Shown here: piece by piece, positions 41,226 to 52,817 of the stretch
How positions within the stretch are numbered: the stretch's first letter is position 1
Layout of the letters: each line of letters opens with the position of its first letter
Assembly (NCBI RefSeq): GCF_030269925.1
Contig: NC_085112.1
Span: 9,115,501 to 9,179,500, forward strand
Direction of reading: 5' to 3'
DNA: 64,000 bases
Source: Bombyx mori
Lineage: Eukaryota > Arthropoda > Insecta > Lepidoptera > Bombycidae
The notes under the pieces: generated by a model
Told to the model about the DNA's origin: nothing
Seen by the model: only the letters and a program-made list of their open reading frames with translations
The model's database searches: none
Translations under genes and position numbers: made by a program

Positions 41226-42230
41226 TCCTAATCTATAGAGTATTAAAATTTTGCGGATGACAATCTGTTCACGCATTCGTTTTTCTGAAGCTAATATTAT
41301 TCTGTAGTAATTTAAATGAAAACAGAGAGATAGAGAGAGAGAGAGAGATAAAAAAAGAGGACAAGATAATTGTTAATAAAGTAACAGTTTAAGCATGCTG
41401 GATGGATTATGATGTATATTATTATTTTATTCAGTCAATCCAACTATAAGTATGGTACTTCTTTCTTCGAAGCAAGCATTTTCTTTTAAAGTAGCAATTT
41501 TGCTGAGCAATCTTCTTAAAGATCTCGCCGTTTCTTGTTTATATTTTTGTAGAACTGTTTTGTAACTATGAGTCTAGCACATAATTCTTTTTCATCATTG
41601 GTTTATTGAGAATTTAATAGACCGTTCAGATATATTTTTCCTGATAAACGACGATCTGATAAGAATTTACTTTGCGATATTTTTCGCATTACAATTTTAA
41701 AACATTTCAGTTATCGTTAATAATAACACCCCACAGAAGCCCATGTGAAATTTTGTAGATTTCAATTAAAATAGTAATTTATCTTGTACAGTATGCATTG
41801 TACGTGTTTCTCTAATAGTTTACCTTAAATTATCTCAAATGGAAGGTCATGAAATCTATCCCTTGCTGAGATTAAGTGTGATAGCCCTTCACGAGACACG
41901 TTTTCACGACACAAACGTCTGCTTGGAACACATTCAATTAATTTCGAAGCGGTACCTACACAACACTTATGTAAATAACATGGCGTTAGAAGCGGTAATT
42001 ATTAGTCATTTAATTATAGGCCGCGAGGCTTGATTAAAATTATTTTCCGGCATCACAGGGCAAATGTATTATGTGGAAAATGTTTTTACGGATTTCTTTG
42101 ATTTAAGAATTTTAATGGTAAAGGTTTCAACAAAATATTATAATTATATGCCTAATAAAAATTACAACTAACTAAAAAGAGCACGATTTTAAAGTTTAAA
42201 GAAAAAGCGGAATTCATATTTGATTAAGAA
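41226..42230. other. no gene; (GA)n microsatellite
   Basis: A GA microsatellite lies at about 41325-41350. The 64-codon plus frame at 41839-42033 has no recognisable family. Confidence 0.5.
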
Positions 42231-42348
42231 TCTTTTTTTTTTATTGCCCTTGTAGGTAGACGAGCATGCGGCCCACCTGATGGTGAGTGGTTACCGTCGC
42301 CTATGGACTTCAGCAATGCCAGGGGCACACCCAAGCCGCCCACCGCTT
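42231..42348 (-). mobile_element. CR1-like LINE 3' tail
   Basis: Minus-strand copy with A-tail at the left (T-run 42232-42241); ends near GGCAGC-like sequence at 42340. Confidence 0.85.
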
Positions 42349-43054
42349 TATCTCTCGATCAATTACAGATTTGCTTGTATCGTGTTTGAATTTGTGTCTT
42401 GGTAATTTACTACAAATATATGGTCCACAAGTTAGGAAATAAATATTCTCCGTAAGATACTTTTTTCCGAATCATATAATTATTTTGTTAGTTTAAGTTT
42501 CAATTAAAGTCAGTCAAAATTTAATATCTCCTTAAAATATTACATTAAAATAGATTAAAAAACAAACATTAAAAACAAGATTATGAAGAAAACTATTTGG
42601 TTATTTTCAAATAAAAAAGAGCTATATTGTTTTTACATTACAGTGGAAAGTTGTAGATTAGTTGAAGTTAGTATTTATACCCAGATGCAATTTCCCAAGG
42701 ACCGGCAGGCGAAACTGAGTCATTAATCGCGGCAAGATTTCGAGCTTGGCGACCGTAAGAACGAAAGTTACTGCTGTCTCTGCTCACTAATTATTGAATT
42801 GAATTGACTTTGTGGCGGATAGCCATCATAACAACGCAAGATATTTGACAGATGCCTGAATCTCGCTTACGACATTTTTATGATAAGCTTGCATCTAAAC
42901 AAGTTCCGAACAACAAGATCTTCCCTTTGTCGTTTAAGCCCCCCACAACTTGAATAGCCTTTTATTCATATTAGAATGACTAATATAATATATAGAAAAC
43001 TTAAATTTAATGTAAATCTTAATCTAGCCTCTTATTTGAATCTTACCTATTTTC
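42349..43054. other. no recognisable feature
   Basis: Contains a less AT-rich patch at 42690-42780 with no match that I recognise. Confidence 0.5.
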
Positions 43055-43290
43055 TGCAGGTCTGTTTGTCAATCGACAAAGGCCTCATTAAAACCTTTTC
43101 TACTCATGTCTTTCTTGAGCCACTTGGCCGATGTGACGCCTGCCACTGGTCTTATGCAATCATCCCATCTTTTTTGCCATCGTGTCCCAATTTTGCTCCA
43201 TTTGTCTTTTCGACTATAATATGCCCTGCCCAAGCCATTTAAGCCTTCTAATTTTGCACTCTATGTCTATTACCTTTCTTTTGCTTCTTA
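43055..43290 (-). pseudogene. decayed RTE-like LINE C-terminus
   Basis: Minus-strand translation, broken by stops, retains AWAGHIIVEKTNGAKLGHDG and KDGMIA, followed by DQWQASHRPSGSRKT. This is the W-AGH...W pattern of RTE-like RT C-termini. Much older than the copies at 19336 and 48527. Confidence 0.45.
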
Positions 43291-43389
43291 TTACACGGGC
43301 TCATTAACTATTGACTATTCGTAAATCGTAGTCGTAAACAGAAAGTGGCTCTTCGTGTTCGAGCCCCAGTAGGTGCCTATAACGTTTTG

Positions 43390-43560
43390 CATTTTTATTG
43401 GCAACCATGGCTTAGCATTAAGTGATTACCGAAACTCATAAACAACACAACGTGAATGCCGCCATCCATTTTGATTTACGAGATTGAAGGCTCAGCTGAA
43501 TGGCTGCATCGTGGCGGAAATGAGCTGTGTAGTGGTACGGACTTCTTTTATTAATACAGA
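43390..43560 (-). mobile_element. decayed Bm1-type SINE
   Basis: TTAGCATTAAGTGATTACCG, then GAATGCCGCCATCCA and GAGATTGAAGGCTCAG recall Bm1 on the minus strand at high divergence. Confidence 0.45.
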
Positions 43561-43983
43561 GAAGTAAGAGTTTTGTCAATAAGATCTGTTTAAAAAATCA
43601 ATACTCTGAATAGCTGACATACATATATTATGTTGCTTTTATTGAAATGCACTGACAATACAGAAATCGTGTTTTTATTCTTATTCGCTGGTAGTGAAGG
43701 GGGCTATTCCAGTTACGCCAGGACGGGATAGATAGTATAAAGAGTTCTCTCCAAAAATGTTTCATCACCAAAATTATTAAAGACAATACATCATACAAAA
43801 TCTTGTAAATACGTACGTGTAAATACGTACGTTTGATTTCATTGATTAGAACAAATACATTTTCATTACTAAGAAGTAACAAAAGATGCGATCAATACAG
43901 GACTACTGTATAGAGCACAATTTCGAGCCTTGTAATTCACATATTTGCCTACAGTATAATAGAATTCTACGTTTACCTTATAT
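43561..43983. other. no gene; short tandem repeat
   Basis: A 14-bp unit (GTAAATACGTACGT) is repeated twice at about 43805-43832. Confidence 0.5.
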
Positions 43984-44378
43984 TGTTGTTTATTGAACCA
44001 TAATTATGGTACACTGGTAAGAGCACCGCCATCTATTGTCGAATAGCAGATATGAATATCAAAAGAACTACTAAAATCAAGAACTCTCGAGTACAACGCC
44101 ATCTATTGTCAAATGGTGGAAACGCACATCGAAAATACTCGACTTGTCAGGAATGCTCTCGATAATTCTAGGGATGTCGTATCGACTATAATATTAAAAG
44201 CGTTACAGGGATGACGCGAAGGCGGTTAGTAATCGGAACTACTCGAAGCGAAGCGGATCACCTGAAGCAAAGCGGAAGAAGCGAACTGTAAAGTGTTCTG
44301 TTAGTGTTCTAAGTGTAATAGAGTTTTAATCTGTACTTTGGTGGAACTTTTATTTATCCCGAACCCCAGCGCGCAACA
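43984..44378. mobile_element. candidate solo LTR
   Basis: The segment starts TGTTG and ends CAACA, with a composition that differs from the flanks: repeated GCCATCTATTGTC(G/A)AAT words at 44028 and 44098, a CGAAGCGAAGCGG-rich patch, and an end reading TATTTATCCCGAACCCCAGC, then GCGCAACA. Length about 395 bp fits a solo LTR of a Ty3/gypsy or BEL-like element. Flanking bases are ATAT on the left and GTAT on the right, so a target duplication is not clear. No internal retrovirus-like coding region is present. Confidence 0.4.
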
Positions 44379-45114
44379 GTATTAAGAAAATACACAATAA
44401 TGGTACGACACGCTTTTTAAAGGACATTTCATTTATGAATTCAGCCTGAGTTCATTTACAATGTCCATTAAATGAACAAAAGTTTTCATGTTTTGAACCG
44501 GGCGACGCTACGTCGTCCTAGTCGACTCCGAATGCAAAACTTTGTGAAACTCACCCTAGTCTTGACCAAAGTGTGGTAAGTTCTTGGCTGGCTGAAATAC
44601 GTGACGGTTTTCATCCGAACTTCGCTTTACTTATTTACTAAGCTCAAGATCACTTGTTTGATTTCAACCAAAAGTTTTCGGGAAACATCGATAGATTTTA
44701 TGTCTTTATGTATATGAGTTTATGTAGATGTTATGTTAAATTGTAATAAATAACCTAATACAATTGAGATTTCATATCGCAAATAGCGTTTATGCCATAT
44801 TTGTAATAACAAACAAAGTATTTATCATAAATACACTAATGATTGAATTTCATTAAAAAATGGCTCGCTGCAGCGAAATCTAATGTTCCCAGGGTTCAAA
44901 CTATATACATATGTATCATATTTTATCAAAATCGTTTCGTCAGTTTAGGCCTGAATACTTAACAGAGGACTTTCGTACTAATTATGTATTACTATAAAAC
45001 TTCTAACATCTAGCAATAAAAAAGCACAGGACAAAACTTCTAAATAGACGATAACGGTTTTTTTTATTATTTCCGATTGTAGTTAGCCTAAATTCTGCTC
45101 TATATGTCTGTCTA
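44379..45114. other. no recognisable gene
   Basis: A repeat-like phrase near 44880-44970 (AAAATCGTTTCGTCAGTTTA) recalls internal Helitron sequence, too weak to delimit. Confidence 0.45.
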
Positions 45115-45545
45115 CTCGGCAACCGAGCCACATTCATACTCGGTACCCTCTATCCAACGATCTACAAGCATATTGTTCCTTCGTGATGAGGTAACACTAC
45201 AAAAAAGATATACATACGGTAATGATTAACGCAAATGTAGTGTTCGCTCACGAAGTCCGCCTCCATAAAAACACCGACCCTCTTTTGCAGGATGATCATC
45301 AGAGGACCATAGTATGTGAGGAATGTAGATCTTCACGATCATTTAGGCTAGAATTGGTTAATGCGTATATGAAGTCAGCGATAGAACGCTTGTACAAGAA
45401 AACGGCAATCCTCTTATCGTGGACGTCAAAAGCTACCTCACCAAGCCAGAAGACGGGGCATTCTCTGTGCTTTAGGCGTTCCAAACTCGCAAGTTCATCA
45501 CTCTCGTCAAACTCGTGTATTTTGAATGAGTTTAAAGAAGAGCTC
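45115..45545 (+). pseudogene. decayed Jockey-type LINE RT C-terminus
   Basis: The plus strand corresponds, with many changes, to the C-terminal part of the ORF2 at 8579-11455: ACTCGGTACCCTCTATCCAA aligns with the ILGRLYPM coding region, NANVVFAHEVRLH with YASVVFAHAARTH, and AYMKSAIERLYKKTA with KYMKSASERYFDKA. The reading frame (126 codons at 45222-45602) is open only in part, and insertions and deletions separate the matched blocks. An old, dead, 5'-truncated copy of the same or a sister family. Confidence 0.7.
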
Positions 45546-45575
45546 TCGCTAAGAGAGAGAGAGAGAGAGAATACA
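45546..45575. repeat. (GA)n microsatellite
   Basis: GAGAGAGAGAGAGAGA at about 45554-45570. Confidence 0.8.
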
Positions 45576-46143
45576 CTTTATTGCACACCAACATTTATTT
45601 AGATAGATTTTAGCTAAGATAGATTTTAGTAATTTTTTTCTGGTTGAATCCCGTGATTTTGCCCCAGTCAATGTGAATCCAGAATAGCTCCCAAGAAGCT
45701 AGCAGCAGAGCTAGAGAATAACTATTTAATTGTAAAATCTACATGAGAATCCGATCAACAGTTCCGGAGATCTGTGCATTTTGTACAAACAAACAAAAAT
45801 ACAAACAGCAAATAGTTATAAAAATCACTGTTTTGTATTTTATTACTTTTCTTTTGCTCCCCTTTTATATTTTTATTACTTTTCTTCAATGTGCAGATAT
45901 ATTGGATACTACTATTTTACAGAACAGCGATATGTTTTCATATCGTAACAATAAAACGTATTTGAGACGTTTAAAACAATGTACTTACGCGATCGGAGTC
46001 GCATATATGACAAGGTACACAGCAATATCGTCTGGTTACTGAGTAAATATGATCTCGTTTATTTCATGTTTCACTGTAATAGTATCTTGACTGCAGATAA
46101 CGAGATACGGTATTCGATACTTGGATACTCTTAATAATATAAC
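45576..46143. other. no gene; Helitron-like internal phrase
   Basis: 45745-45800 contains AGTTCCGGAGATCTGTGCAT and ACAAACAAACAAAAATAC, as in the interior of Helitron families, but no ends are visible. Confidence 0.45.
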
Positions 46144-46145
46144 TA

Positions 46146-46680
46146 GTCTGGCCATATACTGTTACATAAAAACTTTTTTTTTCATCTTTTTAATTATTTG
46201 GAATTTGGAACACGTATATTATTTTAAAAACTTCTTTCAATTTTGCGCCACTTCACATATTTTTTCGTGTTCATTATCAAATTACAATAGACAATGGGGT
46301 GTTAAAAGAAAATAGGATTGCAGTGATCTTTTTTTTTTATTGCTTAGATCGCCTTGCACAAAGTGGGTATCGAGGTCGGTCTTATTCCAGACACTTCAAA
46401 AGCTTGGTATCAGCTTTATATTTGTATATACTATTAACAGATACAACAACACTTCGTCTGTCGAAGACCAGAAAAAATCTTATGGCGATAAATGAAGATT
46501 CTCGCTAGGACTCTGTCGCGTATTATATAAAAAGACCTGAAGCTCGGTGCTTAACGTCGATATACAGGACATGCCCTAAAACAATCTTTACAATAATTAT
46601 AGAGAGTGGATGGATCAAAACGCCTTCTGTCGCGATACGCAGGTGAAAGGCACAGAAGCTCATCGTCTGATAGCCTTTTT
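46146..46680 (+). pseudogene. mariner (maT group) 5' half, interrupted and decayed
   Basis: The left end follows a TA (46144-46145) and reads GTCTGGCCATATACTGTTAC, matching the terminal repeat of the fragment at 12653-12909. The transposase N-terminus begins near 46285 (GVLKENRIAVI in one frame), is broken by a tiny SINE-tail insertion, then resumes ALHKVGIE and, in other frames, FQTLQKLGIS, RTLSRII, KDLKLGA and KRLLSRYAGERHR. The catalytic domain and the right end are missing. Multiple frameshifts and stops mark it as old. Confidence 0.65.
46329..46351 (-). mobile_element. minimal Bm1 3' end insertion with target duplication
   Basis: Read on the minus strand, TAAGCAATAAAAAAAAAA is the extreme Bm1 3' end. 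On the plus strand GATC occurs directly before the T-run and again directly after the TTGCTTA, and removing one copy restores the mariner N-terminal frame (...IAVI then ALHKVG...). It is thus an insertion of only about 18 bases plus duplication. Confidence 0.65.
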
Positions 46681-46699
46681 AAACAATAAATAATAATAT

Positions 46700-46750
46700 A
46701 ATACAACATCATAAAAAAAAAAAAAAAAATTAAAAAAAAAAAAAATTAAA
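46700..46750. repeat. A-rich tracts
   Basis: Two A-runs of more than 12 bases separated by TT; low-complexity. Confidence 0.8.
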
Positions 46751-47915
46751 TTTAAAGTTTACCGAGAATCGATATCGCCTTCCACGATGAAAGAATAACA
46801 TAGGATAATGATGAGAAAAAATTGCATGTTTGCAAAAGTAGGCAGGCTGGTGGTATCCACAGGCGTTGCTTGCAATGCTTCTTGCTAATAGCGCTTAATA
46901 TACATTGGCGAGTTAGGAATTAAGGAGTTACGGGTAGCATACATTTTTGAGCCACAATCTGCGACGTCTACCGGACTCGCCATCCCGGAATCTTCCCGGC
47001 CTTGTCCTGGATGTTCCTTGCATGGTAAGTTGCAGTGGCCCATAAATATATTCTAATAGTTACATACTTTTATCATTAAGTTCCTTAGACTTATTTAGAT
47101 CCTATGAATTTAACCTATACTAGGCATTAGGTCTATAAGTAACTCACAGCTTAAATTTTTTTATTAAAAATATTAAGGTTCGTATTATTATGATAATTAT
47201 ACCACCTTTATATATAACAGTATTATAATTTAAAGAACACTTTTCTTTAAAATGTTGTTCCAAACATTAGATTTAGTCTTGAAGTTAAGGCGAAAAAATA
47301 ATCAAAATTACGTGTCGTGTTTATTTTTTGAATGATTAAATCCGACCGTTCCCAAAAATAGTTAAAAAAATAATTGTCGGGTAGGATCTCTTTGAAGCAA
47401 GCAGGAGGTGATCACTAGCCGAGTTCGTTTTCTATAGCTAGATCAGAAAATACGCAAAATTAAGGTTTTGTGTTTTGTAAATAAAAAATATCTTTCGTTT
47501 ATTTTTTGAGCCAGTGGCTTATTCCCGTTTCACCTTCGGAAAGGGCCTGATTATACCCTGTATTAATAGTGTAGAAGCGACATCAATTCTGTGCCGGTCT
47601 AAAGACATTTTTCAATCGTAATTCGAATGTACCATAAAAACTGAATTGAACAGTTCAGTAATTCACGTACGATATTTTAATGAAAATTGGCGTAAGCCCG
47701 CAACATGAATGCGTACAATTCTATTATGCCATACGTATTTTCCATTCATTTCGAAATAATTCGTGCAGAGCATACTGTTGCATTTTTATGATTCCCTTGT
47801 TTTAGCTGATTGTTACGTCACGGTATCAATGTTGTTTTTAGTAATATAAATCCCAATGTTTCTAAGAACTAAACTCGTGTTTTTAACATGCCTAATTAAT
47901 TACTAGTATAGCATT
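46751..47915. other. no recognisable feature
   Basis: 46845-46870 (GGCAGGCTGGTGGTATCCAC) may be a Bm1 crumb. A slightly GC-richer patch lies at 46960-47030. Otherwise unrecognised. Confidence 0.45.
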
Positions 47916-47929
47916 ATGGGACCGCAAAA

Positions 47930-48390
47930 GGCTCATGTTATGCCACCATGCTGTGTATTTTTACTAAAACGAACTAGTTTCGAAAGGCGATCAAAACTTG
48001 AGAACTCTCTGGGGCGGACCTCCAAGTGGGGGAAACTGAATTCAGTTCAGTTCGACCCATTGAAGACACAGTTTTGCGCGTTCACTGCGAAGAAGGACCC
48101 TTTTGTCATAGCGCCGCAATTTCAAGGAGTACCTGCATCTTTCCCCGACTATAGGGATTCTGGGGGTCGATATTTTGAGTGATATCCAATTTCGGGGTCA
48201 TTTGGAAGGTAAACCCAAATTGGCCTCTAAAATGTTGGGAGTCCTCAACAGAGCGAAGCGGTATTTCGAGTACTTAATGGTAGGCAGCGGCTTGGCTTTG
48301 CTCCTAACATTGCTGACGTCCATGAGCGACGGTGACCACTTACCATTAGGTGGGCCATATGATCGTCTGCTTACAAAGGCAAAAAAAAAG
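47930..48390 (+). pseudogene. CR1-like LINE with internal deletion
   Basis: Plus-strand RT region: RTSFERRSKLENSLGRTSKW, then LNSVQFDPLKTQFCAFTAKK and FVIAPQFQGV. After a frame change come VQ-like IQFRGHLEGKPKLASKMLGV and LNRAKRYFE. This is then joined directly to the LINE tail (VGSGLALLLTLLTSMSDGDH as translated, A-tail at 48379-48389). In the intact element about 200 codons lie between these parts. The copy is 5'-truncated, frameshifted and internally deleted. Confidence 0.65.
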
Positions 48391-48509
48391 AAGCTATTTA
48401 CTGTCGATAACTCCATCTGCGTAACACTAAGTGACGAGTTGCCTCTCGAAGTAGAGTAGTAAAAAAACACACAAAACCAGATTATTTGAATTGCCAATCA
48501 GTATAAAAC
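48391..48509. other. spacer between two LINE insertions
   Basis: No feature. Confidence 0.5.
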
Positions 48510-49030
48510 CATCATCGTCATCATCATCAGCCTATAGCAGTCCACTGCTGGACATAGGCCTCTCCAATTGTTCGCCACTGAGCACGATCCTCGGCTTCTC
48601 TCATCCAGTTCCTGCCGGCCACCCTGCACAGATCACCACTCCACCAAGCCTGAGGGCATCCTGCACTGCGTTTTCCAGTTCGCGGTCTCCACTCAAGAAC
48701 GCGCTTACCCCAACGGTTATCGGTTGTCCGGCCAATATGGCCAGCCCATTGCCACTTCAGGTTACTAATTCGCTGTGCTAGGTCTATAACTTGGGTTCTC
48801 TGTCGGATCACCTCGCTCCGGATTCGATCTTTCAGAGAAACTCCAAACTTAGCCCTCTCCATAGCTCGCTGAGCAACTTTAAGTTTGTGGACCAGCCCAA
48901 CCGTGAGTGTCCGCTCCGTGTCATGACAAGCAGGACGCACTGATTGAAGACTTTTGTCTTTAGACTCTGTGGAATAGACGACGCAAAATACTCGACATAA
49001 TTTTCCAAATGCCGCCCAGCCCAGCTGTAT
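48510..49030 (-). pseudogene. RTE-like LINE RT C-terminal domain
   Basis: Longest copy of this family in the window, with 175 codons open on the minus strand. The order is IQLGWAAFGKLCRVF, a scrambled stretch (probably two compensating frameshifts), TVGLVHKLKVAQRAMERAKF, GVSLKDRIRSEVIRQRTQV, LKWQWAGHIGRTTDNRWGKR, VLEWRPRTGKRSAGCPQAW, and finally EDRAQWRTIGEAYVQQWTAI-G and stop, followed by a (GATGAT)n tail (CATCATCATC on the plus strand at about 48510-48530). It contains the RT thumb and C-terminus only, with no catalytic palm motifs. 5'-truncated near 49030. Confidence 0.75.
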
Positions 49031-49054
49031 TCTTATATATAAAACCATCACCAA

Positions 49055-50310
49055 AAATAAAATGTTAAATTACTAAGTTTTCGTTTTTCATTTTATTTGC
49101 TACATGAAGTTTTATAGTTGGAATTCGAATTTACTATCTGGAACGCATAAAGTACGAGAGTCGAATAACGAACTGTCTTCTTGACTTTGTGTTCTAGCTT
49201 CTAAGTTCTGCTTCCGGTGAGTAATTTTGATCGAATCGTCTTTCGGATAAAATTTTGCAGATCAGTCTTAATACTCAATATCAAAACATCAAGTTTTCTA
49301 GGGGAAAATACGGCCCGTTGCCTCTGAGGTTAGATTTGAGTGAATAATGTTAACGGAGCATTAATCTGTAAAATCTGCGTCTATAGTTTTGTTTTGCCTT
49401 TGTAAATTGAAGGTACACTTGTTGTCTTATTAGCCTCGTTAGTCTAAAAGTTTCGAATTCGATTCCCTGTCGGTTTCAATATTTTAAGTAAAAATGTTTA
49501 TCAACGGAATTGGTGCTTACTTGTAACCGTCTCTGTATACGTTTGTTTCCGACATCAATAGAGTGGGTGTTTTTTCACCTGGGTCGTTAAATATGAAAGT
49601 ATTCATTTATTTACATTAAATTATTTATTACATTTAATTAATTACATGAAGTTAGAGTGCGAGCCGATTTTTAAAAATATATGAACGATACTATTTTCTA
49701 CAGACTTTACATCCCGCTGGAGATTTAATATTAAAATACCTGTCGCGACCGTTGCCTATGACATCATAGGAGTACCCTGTAAGTTTAAGCTTTATACGAA
49801 TTTGGGAAAGCGTTTTGCGACCGACAAGACTAAATTTTCAAATTTCAATTAATATTCTCATCATAATGTCAGGCATTGTCAAGCAAACTATTTCAAATCA
49901 AACATTCGTTTAATGAAATGAACATAACTGGTACGTGCCTCGTGTACAGCGCTAATCAAATCCTGAGCAGTCGACACTGCGTTTCTTGGTTTCATTAAGC
50001 CTTAGCAAATTCAGAGGGGAGGGTAAATACATTTCGAAGACTTCGTGCGTGTTGCCCAGATATCATTAGTATGGTAAGAATAACAGTTAATGGTGTTTGG
50101 GTCGTGTTAACTGATGTTTCTTGTCACATTTCGCGGGCAAATATCTATATCGTTCTCGTATTTTACGGAAATTTAAATCTTCGATTGCAATATCAAACTT
50201 ATTTAAGAGCACAAATAATTTAAATAGTGGCTTTTCTGATATAACAATAAGTTAATTTTAATTTTAAAATTTCCCATTACTTCAATTCTAAATAGTCAAA
50301 TATGCAATGC
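49055..50310. other. no recognisable feature
   Basis: A B-box-like phrase at 49455-49480 (GTTTCGAATTCGATTCCCTG) hints at an old tRNA-derived SINE, but no body is recognisable. Confidence 0.45.
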
Positions 50311-50570
50311 AATTTTAATTTGCGTAGTTACTGGTGGTAGGACCTATTGTGAGTCCGCGCGGGTAGGTACCACCCTGCCTGTTTTTGCCGTGAAGTAGTA
50401 ATGCGTTTCGGTTTGAAGGGTGGGGCAGCCGTTGTAACTATACTGAGACCTTAGAACTTATATCTCAAGGTGGGTGGCGCATTTACGCTGTAGATGTCTA
50501 CGGGCTCCAGTAATTACTTAACACCAGGTGGGCTGTGAGCTCGTCCACCCATCTAAGCAATAAAAAAAAT
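50311..50570 (+). mobile_element. Bm1-type SINE, 5'-truncated
   Basis: Plus-strand copy from TTTGCGTAGTTACTGGTGGT to CATCTAAGCAATAAAAAAAA; well preserved. Confidence 0.9.
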
Positions 50571-51124
50571 ATGCAAATATGATGAATATTATCGGAGCTA
50601 TTTATTGTGTTTGATGTTAAACATTGACTCGACTAAAATACCTCAAGAGCTCACATTAAAATATTCCGGTCACGTATCCGTTTTCCCCTTTAGTTGACCA
50701 CTAAAACACAGAAATTCTTTGTGATTATGAAACGAAAAAAAAAAAACATTTCACGAATATCTGATGTCGAGCCGAAAATTGTGGTCCTTTGATGCCGAGA
50801 AGCGGGTGCGCGGGCGTGCTCTAAACAAATCTCCTTCGAAAACACACGCAAATATTGTATTATAATGTGGCATTAATTTATTCCATTTTATACGCGAAAA
50901 TCGTACGGTCAAAGAAACACTTCAAAAGCATAATATTTTACGTTATTGTACTGACTTCAAAGCGTATCAATACTGTGTAAACGAAGTATAATATATGAAT
51001 AGCTTCCTAAAAATGAAAAGGCCTCTTATTAAAATTGTTTATTTAGCTAAATATTATAAGAACGTTTCATTGAAAGGTTATATTTATGTATCAAAATATT
51101 CTGTATGTGTGTTTGTAACTGAAC
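50571..51124. other. no recognisable feature
   Basis: A GC-richer patch at 50760-50840 has no match that I recognise. Confidence 0.5.
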
Positions 51125-51202
51125 TCTGAACGGTTATGGCGAAGCTTGAGGGAGGCTTATGTCCAACAGTCACAGTGGACGTCTGTGGGCTGAAACTAAA
51201 AG
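51125..51202 (+). pseudogene. RTE-like LINE, last residues
   Basis: The plus frame reads SLREAYVQQSQWTSVG and stop: the family end EAYVQQWT-VG with two extra residues created by a 6-bp duplication. It is followed by an A-rich tail. Confidence 0.6.
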
Positions 51203-51939
51203 TAAAAATAAAAATAAAGACTAAAAGTAGTTTTTTAATTAACTATATCAATCACTACCTTTCTCGGGAAGGAAAACTAAAACTAAAATTAGTTTTCTTC
51301 TATATCTTTATTTTTTATTTATTGCTTTAGACAATATATATCGTACAAATGAAAAAAACCGTTCATTAAATGCTATTAGAATTTAAACAAAACAAATTTT
51401 ATTGATTTTATTTGCTAATTCCTTTGAGAGAAAGTATAATTGGACACGATATCGAAATAAAAATTTACGATTGCTTGATAACCTCTGACAAGCCCGCCAG
51501 TAGGCATGTATGTAGAATGCTTTTAATTAATGTTTGAAAAAAATTATGTACCTACATAATAATATATCAATAGCAAAGAAATCTTTCTGATGAAACTCGG
51601 CGATTTCGTGAAATTAGGGCATAGAAATGATTTTTGTCCTTTCATAAATATTTGTTATTTAGTTATATTTTAAACACAATTCTAACGTAGTCTAAGGCTA
51701 TGAAGAATTTACATTTACACAAACAGCTTATTCGGTATCAAATACTTTGCATTAAAAAAACTGAAGGGGTATTTTATTAAATATAGACAAAGGATAAATT
51801 ATTTTAAGATCGGAATCAAAATTATTTTTCCACATATATTCTAGGCAGTAGCTACTAACAGTTTTACAAAACTGTGAGAATGTATTTGGTGACTACGAAA
51901 AACAGGAGGCAAATCTTGACAATATAAAGTTCTAGACGA
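51203..51939. other. no recognisable feature
   Basis: AT-rich. Confidence 0.5.
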
Positions 51940-52290
51940 ATGAGAATGTTGAGTGTCTATAATTATGGTCCTTTAGACCTCAACAGGTCAACAGTCCAAT
52001 TACGAATCCTCAAGGTCTTCGGGCACATCACTCGTAATGAGGATTCCATTGAGCGGTTGGTGGTGCAAGGGAAAGTCGAGGGCAAAAGATCTCGCGGACG
52101 ATCTCCAACACGATGGACCGACCTCATAAAATCTGTTACTCACTCCAACATAAATGTTTGCTCTCACTCTGCGAAACATCGTGCCACATGGCGTCGCATC
52201 GCGAGAGCATCGGTATCGCAGGATCCGACTGATGCATGACCACGACCACTCTGTCAAGAGTGTACGAATAGGAAGAAGAAGACCTTATTG
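51940..52290 (+). pseudogene. RTE-like LINE RT C-terminus, third subfamily
   Basis: The open plus frame gives LRILKVFGHITRNEDSIERL, then VVQGKVEGKRSRGRSPTRWT and a tail with HRATWRRIARASVSQD before TGA. The FGHI...GKRSRGR..TRWTD layout is that of an RTE-like C-terminus but clearly distinct from the EAYVQQW family. An AAGAAGAAGA-type tail follows at 52268-52280. Upstream RT is absent. Confidence 0.6.
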
Positions 52291-52817
52291 AACAAATAAA
52301 CAACAGTCCAAAAATATATGAAATACTTTAAAAACTATCTGTACAAGACTCAATCGTTTCAGTGATGTTATGTGTTTTATTCCTCGAGATGAGCTAATCA
52401 TGATAAAAAATCATGGTTATTTTTTTCATAAAACAAATGTAAATACATCCTGTTTCGGTTATAAAAAAGAGCATTAAATTAAAATGTAACAATCAAGATG
52501 GAGAAATATTTACTCAGCAGTAGCTCGAGATTCAATACGTTAATCCAATTATGAGAAATTCATTATCTTCGATCGGGACGTGTTCCTCAGTCAATTGTGA
52601 TCCGTAGAAAGAACCCTTGGAATCTTCTAGAGTGGCACTTGCAGGCGATTAGCACTGGAGCACACTTAACCCCTCTAACCTCTCTCGTGAGGGCGCATTC
52701 AGTTTACACTCTTGCTTTGTTCGTGCGATGCTCGTGGCATCGTTGTACTATTTAATGATTATTCAAACGTTTCAAAGTCCCTTTTAAACGTTACTTGTTG
52801 TTTTTGGTAAAAAAGAT
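52291..52817. other. no recognisable feature
   Basis: A GC-richer patch at 52605-52740 is not recognised. Confidence 0.5.

Noticed and set aside
41320..41350. Regulatory GAGA-factor binding cluster
   Set aside because: The (GA)n run looks like a simple microsatellite with no promoter features around it; the one at 45554 likewise.
48568..48781. Plus-strand frames opposite the RTE-like C-terminus
   Set aside because: They read the complement of the RT coding sequence and end within the (CAT)n tail.
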